Shown: piece after piece, positions 57,362-64,000 of the stretch
Layout: every line of letters begins with the position of its first letter
Position numbering within the stretch: position 1 is the first letter of the stretch
From: Anaeramoeba flamelloides
Taxonomy: Eukaryota > Metamonada > Anaeramoebidae
DNA length: 64,000 nucleotides
NCBI GenBank assembly: GCA_027625915.1
Contig: JANTQA010000047.1
Span: forward strand, 14,322,001-14,386,000
Reading direction: 5' to 3'
Notes under the pieces: model-generated
Databases searched by the model: none
Seen by the model: only the letters and a program-made list of their open reading frames with translations
Told to the model about the DNA's origin: nothing
Made by a program: the position numbers and the translations under genes

Positions 57362-58861
57362 ATTTATTATTTGATTTAAATAACAATAAAAGGATTTTTT
57401 TTCAGATTTTGAACACTAATATTTTTTTGTTTTTTTTTTTAAATATGCATTCTCTCTTTTCTCCATTACTTACATATTGGTTTAATTTTTTTTTTCAGAG
57501 TTTCTATAGTAAAAATGAAGTCGGATTTATTCAAGTTAAATTCTGATTTTTATTTGTTGAGTTTATAAAAATTGAAATTTGAAAAAATAATGAAAGGTTA
57601 ATACATAACCACTTTTATACATGTAGTGCAACTTTAATAATTTCCATGTTCAAACATCAATTTTTAATAACTTTTCAATTGGATTTTCTCTTTTAAAAAA
57701 AATTAATTAGATTTCATAAATATGAATTTATTTCTGGAATAATTCTTTTTATTGTATATTATGGTCTAATCTTCAATATGTATTCATAATTTGATTTTTA
57801 AAGGTTGGATAAGTCTAATATTGTAAAATATTTTAATTTTTATTATTTGGAGAATACTAAATTTTTTCTGTTTTTTTTTTTTTTTTAAATGTTTATTTAA
57901 ATGCTACCTTTGTTAAATTTTTTGAAAAAATAGATTATTTAACAGTATGATAAACAAAAAATTAATTGGTAAAAAATTTCATTTCCTATTGCAAAAAAAA
58001 ATATTTATTACATAATTTTTATTTTAATAACAAACCACAGAAACCAAAAATAAATTTTGAAAAATTCAAAGTGTTATACCCCACTAAAGAAGATTTAAAC
58101 AATTTTCCTTTTTGCATATTAAAATAAAGTTTTGTCTTTTTATTTTTCAAGTAATATATTTAAAGATGTTTTATAATTACAAAAGTATGGTTATTATACA
58201 TATACGACTGTTTTTTGTTCTTGTACATTTATCTGTCATTATTTTTCTCAAAAAAAAAAAAAAGTTCAACACCATTTTTAATAGGAAACATTACAGAAAA
58301 TGAAACTAATTTCAATTACAAAGAAGAAATAAATCAACTTTAAAGAGTAATACATCGTATTACTATCAATCTCGTCAAATCAAAATAATTTAGATCATCT
58401 TTTATATAAAGATCCAATCATTTCTTTATTTGGATCTTAAAAAGACTGAAATTTGAATTCTAAATGAGAAATAATTTACACTTGATTTTCAGTAATTTTA
58501 TTAAAATTGGGAAAGAAGGTTTTCAAAGAAATAGATTGTAAATTTTGATCTTTGTTGATTTGTTGATCCAATTTTTTTTATTGTATATCCTGGGTATATA
58601 TTGGGCGAACTAAGAATCCTAAAAAAGGGAAGATTTCAGAATTTTGAAAAAAGATTATCAGCTGAAATTCTATCGCATTTGAATTTCAAATACTACTAGT
58701 TAAATTTTTCAACAAAATTTTGAATTTTGGATCGATCAAACAAAAACATCTGACGAAAAGGTATTATTGTAAGAACTGTTATTGTTGCTAATTGACCATT
58801 TTGTTTTGATTTTTTTTTTTTTTTTATTTTATTAATGAAATTCTATTTAAAATCTAAAATC
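57359..58861. other. AT-rich stretch without a recognised gene
   Basis: Open stretch 58112-58303 has no family features. No repeat copies recognised. Confidence 0.35.
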
Positions 58862-59262
58862 AGCCGATTCTCTGAAAAATTTAACCTAAAACAGCCTTAC
58901 TTAAATTGGAAAAAATCAACAACCGTATTCACACTGAAATCATTCTGTAATGGGTTTGAAATAATACACATAACAAATGGGGGTGCGGGGTAAGCCCCAA
59001 AATGAAACCGTGTTTTAACAAAAAAATTGATGATGTAGACCACTTAATCTGGAACTTGAAAAGATATGAGAGAACCAGAAGAAATTGGAAAAAAAACTCA
59101 AAAATATTAATGTGTTTTGACTTCAAGATAATATTCAAAGCGGATACAGATGAATTCTTGAGAAAAAGGACCATTAAAGAAATCTATGATGTTACGATAG
59201 AATACTTTTTGACCAATATGACTCAACAGGTTATTAGGAAAAGTGGGCTCAAAACTAAATAA
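58862..59262 (+). pseudogene. Fragment of a LINE ORF2 C-terminus
   Basis: In one frame there is SRFSEKFNLKQPYLNWKKS and FTLKSFCNGFEIIHITN. Then, after a frame change near 58985, VSPKMKPCFNKKIDDVDHLI, then WNLKRYERTRRNWKKN and a helical tail to 59262. The order Cys-region, ED/DVDHLIW, then YER-R is that of the C-terminal finger of LINE ORF2 proteins; compare ENIDHFLWVCPSYK at about 22680 in the LINE above. Some finger cysteines are lost. It is on the opposite strand from, and not a copy of, the LINE at 22-28 kb. No poly(A) tail follows directly; MITE B2 starts 60 bases downstream. Confidence 0.6.
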
Positions 59263-59323
59263 ATCCGAAATCGCCTACACACGTACAAATTCATTTGAAT
59301 CAAAAGACTTCAGGTTTCTCATA

Positions 59324-60351
59324 CAGCCCTGCCTTGAAATCTATGATAAACAGAAAATTCATTTTCTGTATCATACTTGGCTTTTTATGACAGGATTTTA
59401 TGGTTACGTGATAGCCTATTACAAACCATGAAATGTTTGAAAGTACAAAAATTTCCCTTTTGAGAGAGAGAAAATATTAAAATTTGAATTTTTGACTACA
59501 AAACTTCTGAATGATACATAATTTAGAAAAATTTTCAGGTTTACTGGTGGATCCTAAATTACTAAATAACTGAAAATCAAAAGGTAATACCATTTCTCAA
59601 AGAAAACATCAAATTCGATCTTTGGAAACTTTCTTTTAAATTTTTGAATTTGATTCATAAACAAAAAGGTTTTTTTCTCAGCCTTTTAAATAAGAAATTT
59701 TTTTAAAAAGCCGATTTCAAACCATAAAATATATATGATGCAGCCGTTCCAACACTACCGTGAAATTTGACAGACATAGAAATTGACTTTTTTGTCTCTC
59801 TTCAACACAAAAAAAAAAATCTTCTATTATACGCTATTACAGATTTTATGGTTTGACATCGGCTTTTTAAAAAAATTTCTTATTTAAAAGGCTGAGAAAA
59901 AAACCTTTTTGTTTATGAATCAAATTCAAAAATTCAAAACAAAGATTTCCAAGAATGGAGATCCAATTTGATGTTTTCTTTGAGATAGTCTTACATTTTG
60001 ATTTTTAGGTGTTTAGAAATTGAAGATCCTGAAAAAAATTGAAAAATTTTTGTGAATTATTGATCATAGAAAAGGTTTGAAGTGAAAAATTCAAATTTAA
60101 ATTTTTTCTCTATGAGAAATTTTTGCTCTCTTATAAAATTTCACGGTTTGTAATAGGCTATCACACAACCATAAAATCCTGTCATAGAAATGAAAGTGTG
60201 AGATATAAATCGAATTTTCTGTTTATCATAGATTTCACGGTAGGGTTGGAACGGCTGTAGCGTATAACCGAAGATTTTTTTTTTGTATTTAACTGAGACA
60301 AAAAGTCAATTTCTACATCTGTAAAATTTCACGGTAGGTTTGGAACGGTTG
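59324..60351 (-). mobile_element. MITE B, copy 2, split by copy 3
   Basis: An inverted B copy occupies 59324-59738 and resumes at 60260-60351. Its first part begins ACAGCCCTGCC-like and carries CTATGATAAACAGAAAATTC, the second ends in TTTCACGGTAGG...GGAACGG. The two parts together cover the whole length of B1, interrupted exactly where B3 starts and stops. It is more diverged from B1 than B3 is, so older. Confidence 0.75.
59741..60257 (+). mobile_element. MITE B, copy 3 (inside copy 2)
   Basis: 517 bases from CAGCCGTTCCAACAC to GGGTTGGAACGGCTG, near-identical to B1 over its length. TG/TA flanks (59739-59740, 60258-60259) fit a TA duplication with one later change. It lies in the opposite orientation to B2, which it splits. 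Confidence 0.85.
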
Positions 60352-60589
60352 TGTCAATTATTTTTAAGAATCGTTATTTTTTTTCTCTTCTTTTTTTGCA
60401 TTTCTTTTTTTGTTATAGATACTCATTATTTTTCTCTCTTTCTTTTCATTCTTTAGAAAACAGTATTAAGTTTCAAATACTTCCAATGGCTGTGTCTGAT
60501 AATTCAGACGCTCTTTGAATTTGAGGTTACAAATTTAGTCATTTCAAAATTTTCTCTTTACAGGATTATATGATTCTTTCGTTTTACCC

Positions 60590-61115
60590 TTAACAAGAAA
60601 ATCCAATTCAAAATTTTTCACACACAAATACAATTTTTGAAAAAAAATCTTATTTAATCAATTCTAGAAGAAATTCCAAATGTGGAACCATTTGCTAAAT
60701 GAGGAATGTTAACAATTATTTATAAATTACAATCCTCACAAAACAAAAAATAAATAATTATCAATACTAATAAATCCAAGAATAAGATCAAAATTATGAA
60801 ATGAGGTCTAACAAAAAAAAAAATGCATTGGTAAATTTGTTTACGAATATTGATCGATCAAAGGGTTAGATATCATCAACTAATTTTATTTGAGTTCTTA
60901 GATTTCAAAGAACTCAACTTTAACCTAATATCAATTGTTCAAAAACAATATTTTGATGGAACGAAATAAGTTTCGTAATTCAAAGCCTGAAATGGAAACT
61001 AAAAAGATGAAAAATGATTCAAATATTTTTAAAAAATTCAGCATTATTCCCAATTTGAATGAAATTGTATTGGTGTGATTGTTTTAACTGTTTTAATTGT
61101 GTACAAATGTTGAAT
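60590..61115. repeat. Repeat M, copy 2 (uninterrupted)
   Basis: Aligned with the outer parts of M1. It reads straight through AATACTAATAAATC, then AAAATTATGAAATGAG, where M1 holds element N, and so defines N's insertion. Ends near AATTGTGTACAAATGTTGAA. Confidence 0.55.
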
Positions 61116-61464
61116 TTTGGTTTTGATCATACTTTTTATTTTATGTAAGGTTTTCAATTTTAAAATCATGTTGTTCTTTGTTTAGATACGTTTTCAAAAA
61201 GTGATGACTCAAAGTTTTAAAAAGTGTGAACCAAAGAGTTTGGTAGACTCACTTCAAAACTATTTTTCTCTTTTCTCATTCCCAGGCAACTTTTTTTCAA
61301 ATTATTTTTTTTTTTAAAAAAACCCAAAAGAAAAAAATTATCAAAAGAACTTGTAAAAATAGAACACCCCCTGAGAACCCACTCTTTTAATTTTGGGAAT
61401 TTGGATTTTTTTACCTTTGTTTAAATATTAACCACTGAAAAAACAAGAAAAAAAAGAAAAAAAT
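61116..61464. other. AT-rich stretch, 3' side of the short ORF
   Basis: No feature supported. Confidence 0.3.
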
Positions 61465-61902
61465 TTACTTTTTTTTGATCATTTCTTTTGATTCATTTTT
61501 TTCTTTTTCTTTTTCTTTATCCAAAGGTTTCTTTGGATCTCTAGTTCTTGATCCTTCTATCTGTAAAGTAGTATCTTTTTTCCATTGAACAATTGCCATA
61601 ATAATCATGTCTGGCGCAGATTCCATCAGAACTACAAGAGAGTCTATTATTTTCGAAAGCTTACTGTTGGCTTGAATATTAAATTTTTTAGTCATGTTAT
61701 GTTTGTAAATAAATTTGCTTGAGTGATAAGTAAATTTATTCAACAAACACTGAATAAAAATTTTTGGTGTTGTTTCCATGTCTTCAATCCAATTGTTACA
61801 AAAGTAACAAGAAAGTATCTTATCAAAGGAAAAATATAAAAAAATAAATGTTAAAGTAAGGTAAAGTGGTGGAAGTACTAAAAACACTTTCCCTTTTGCC
61901 AT
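61465..61902 (-). CDS. Small hypothetical membrane protein
   Basis: ATG to stop, 145 codons, with better codon balance and higher G+C than the flanks. Residues 5-27 (KVFLVLPPLYLTLTFIFLYF) form a signal-anchor-like hydrophobic span. A Cys pair (CYFC) follows, then a mixed region with a second, weaker hydrophobic stretch (LVVLMESAPDMIIMAIVQW). The tail is strongly charged (RTRDPKKPLDKEKEKEKNES...MIKKK). No family recognised. It may be a real small gene or the surviving part of a larger membrane-protein gene. Confidence 0.4.
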   Translation of the reverse strand: MAKGKVFLVLPPLYLTLTFIFLYFSFDKILSCYFCNNWIEDMETTPKIFIQCLLNKFTYHSSKFIYKHNMTKKFNIQANSKLSKIIDSLVVLMESAPDMIIMAIVQWKKDTTLQIEGSRTRDPKKPLDKEKEKEKNESKEMIKKK

Positions 61903-61970
61903 GAAAATTTTCTAAATTTGGCTTTATGTTTGAAAAGGTCTTTAGGTCAATAGAATATTTTTTAATTTTT

Positions 61971-62137
61971 TACTGGTATTTGAATAATAAATGGGATTTT
62001 TTTTCACTTCATTTTTAATTTCTCTTTTTTAAGAGAACATACATCGAGAACCTCTTTCTTTAAGAACTATATTTATAAAAAAAAAATATGGAAAAGGAAG
62101 TGAAAATTCTTTCCCATTTAGAATTCAAATACCAGTA
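61971..62137. mobile_element. MITE K, copy 1
   Basis: Inverted ends TACTGGTATTTGAAT and ATTCAAATACCAGTA, with AAATGGGA...TCCCATTT and TTTCACTTC...GAAGTGAAAA also mirrored, about 45 bases per arm. The terminal TA is part of a possible TA duplication. No ORF. Confidence 0.7.
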
Positions 62138-62641
62138 TATGATGGGTTGATAACTTTTTTCTCACCAGAATCAATATGGAAATATTATTTTGAATCCTTT
62201 GGTATATTCAACAAATTTTAAATTGATATTTCTTGTCGTGTTCTTTCACAAAATTTTCTAAAAGCAAAAATTATCAACAGAAAAAATAATTCTTAATTCT
62301 TGGAATTTCCGAATTAATTGTCTCTTCCTTTATTAATTATCATTTGAATGAAAATCAGAAAAAAAATCACTTAGTGTAGTAACGGTATTTAATTTTAATC
62401 ACAATGAAATCATTTAAAAGACAATATTCACCAAATATTTTGATAAAATAAACCCAAATTCATCAACCCTTGAAAATAATCTTTGTACAACAGAAAATTT
62501 CCAGGATGAAATAAGAAGGGAAATAGGCTTCATCGTCAACTCAAAATCTGAAATGTGTATTATTAATGTCTTGAAAAAAAACCTTTGTTACCTAAAGAGA
62601 AATTAAACAAATGTTTTGAAATGATCAATAATTTTTTTCTT
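62138..62641. other. AT-rich stretch between the two K elements
   Basis: No gene or repeat supported. Confidence 0.3.
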
Positions 62642-62815
62642 TACTGGTATTTGGACAATAAATGTGATAAAATTAACACTTCCTTTTTCATAGGATTTTT
62701 TTTTTTGATAAATAGAGTTTTTAAAGAAGTAAGTTGTAATTTAAAAACTCTATTTGAAAAAGGAAATATAAAATAAAGTGAAAATATTTTTATGTTTAGA
62801 ATTCCAATACCAGTA
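62642..62815. mobile_element. MITE K, copy 2, with an inner hairpin
   Basis: TACTGGTATTTGG at the left and CCAATACCAGTA at the right. AAATAGAGTTTTTAAA (62710 onward) and its complement (to about 62755) add an inner hairpin. A 63-codon open stretch over this element is an artefact. Confidence 0.7.
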
Positions 62816-63459
62816 TTTGACCCTGTCTGAATCTTCTTTATATTGGGAAGAAGAATTACAAGAGAAAAAGATCAGGTTATTGCTTTACTAAGACCAAGAT
62901 GCTAAAATACAAAAGTATGAGTAACTTGAAAATAAAATCTAAATTAACAAAAATTCCAAATGTTTTTAGAGCCAATCGGAAAAAAAAAGAAATTACAACA
63001 TCTTAAATAACGATCCCCAAATGAACATACCTGTTCATTTATCAAATTGAAAAAATTAACCAAAAATATCTTGATGGTGATTTTGGGTTTTTTTAAGGGA
63101 CTATTAACGATTCAAAATCTTCCAGAAAAATTTATTATCCAATTCAAAAAAAAATAACTAGGTCTTGGAATAGCAAATAGATTTTAAAAATCTGTTGACT
63201 ATAAAATCAAACTAACTTTTAATGATATTTTCCGAAATTAATTATTGTTTTTTAAAAAGTTTGATCCATTTATTCTTGTTGAAAAAAGATCAAAATCCAA
63301 ACATGATTCTTCGATTTTTTTGAAAATAAATTATTTTTATATAAAAGGAGAAAGAAATGTTATCTTCTGTGAAGGAATTGTCCAAAAAAAAAAAAAAACA
63401 CTTTAAAAATAAAGCCACTGAGGTTAAAAAATAAACCACTAGAAAAATAATTCTTAATT
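62816..63459. other. AT-rich stretch without a recognised gene
   Basis: Nothing supportable; minus-strand open stretch 63290-63484 runs into element F2. Confidence 0.3.
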
Positions 63460-63463
63460 TTAA

Positions 63464-64000
63464 GGGGGTAAGTACATTTTTCATTTATTGAGTGCCACCA
63501 TTTATGTAAAACTGAATTCTTCAAATCATTTCTTTAGCCAAATACATTGATATTTTAATAAATACTAGAGTGGAATATATCCTAGTATAATATATTTTCA
63601 AACCAACAACAAAACGAAAATCAAAAAAATGAAAAAATTGATCAAAAAAAAATAAATAAAAATCATTTATTACTTGATCTTATCTATAAAATTTTACACA
63701 ATTACTGATTCTTTATTTGGTTTTATTTTTAATTCTTTATAAAAAAAATTATGTTTGGAAAATTTTTGAAAAACAAATTACTGTTTATTTCGAAAGAATT
63801 TAAAAATGAATAACAAAATCCTATTTTCATTTATGTCATCTAATTCAAGTTTTAGTTCAGAAAATTAGAGATTTTTGTAATTCTTCTTGAGAGTGACCGT
63901 TTATTGGACAAATGCGTTTGATTTTATAATTATTTATTATCCATTAAAATGAGAACTCAAATAAATTCTGAATCTGATAAATATTTGTTCTTGAATTTTT
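63464..64000. mobile_element. TTAA-flanked element F, copy 2 (left part, runs off the window)
   Basis: TTAA (63460-63463) then GGGGGTAAGTACATTTTTCA. The following 530 bases align with 4114-4650 with substitutions and small indels only (for example, AATACTAGAGT(A/G)GAATATATCC). Only the left part is in the window. Confidence 0.65.

Overview
The window looks like nuclear DNA from a very AT-rich, gene-poor protist. I judge this from about four-fifths A+T, long poly-A/T and TA/TAA microsatellites, uninterrupted long eukaryotic reading frames full of Lys, Glu, Asn and Gln runs, TAA stops in all three large genes, a Pol III-type tRNA gene, a eukaryotic signalling kinase and a Furry-type scaffold. 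The style (intron-poor, K/E/N-rich, amoeba-like cytoskeletal and phosphoinositide genes) recalls Anaeramoeba or, less well, dictyostelids. That assignment is inference; nothing seen fixes the species.

Only three large intact genes are clear. They are a 601-residue Lys-rich coiled-coil protein (19632-21437, +), a phosphatidylinositol phosphate kinase (39463-41250, +) and a 2952-residue Furry/Tao3/Mor2-like scaffold (46076-54934, -). A tRNA-Arg gene with the unusual GCG anticodon lies at 9976-10047 (-). Weaker coding traces are a multi-membrane-span exon at 3031-3344, a membrane-protein remnant at 43281-43559, a short membrane ORF at 61465-61902 and a Ser-rich scrap at the left edge. PIP kinases and Furry proteins both act in cortical and cell-shape control, but nothing here shows that their proximity is functional.

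Most of the rest is a graveyard of mobile DNA. A decayed APE-type LINE (about 22439-28690, -) has a two-RRM ORF1 with a very long Asn tract, an endonuclease/reverse-transcriptase ORF2 and a 37-base poly(A) tail. Two MITEs sit inside it. A scrap of another LINE is at 58862-59262. Around these are several families of short inverted-repeat elements without a transposase: A (~196 bp, TA-flanked, CAGT ends, six copies), B (~516 bp, three copies), C (~530 bp, four copies plus diverged relatives), D and E (foldbacks), K (~165-175 bp foldbacks), and a TTAA-flanked group (F/G) whose ends begin GGG. Insertions within insertions are common: B inside B at 59.3-60.35 kb, B inside N inside M at 7.2-8.75 kb, C inside G at 17.9-19.2 kb, and A inside both the LINE and repeat I.

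Layout: 1-9.9 kb repeats and a possible membrane-protein exon; 10 kb tRNA; 10.7-19.2 kb foldback and MITE fields; 19.6-21.4 kb coiled-coil gene; 22.4-28.7 kb LINE; 28.7-39 kb repeats; 39.5-41.3 kb PIP kinase; 41.6-45.9 kb repeats with a membrane-protein remnant; 46-55 kb Furry-like gene; 55-64 kb repeats, a LINE scrap and a short ORF. I saw no CRISPR array, operon, virus-like element or toxin gene.
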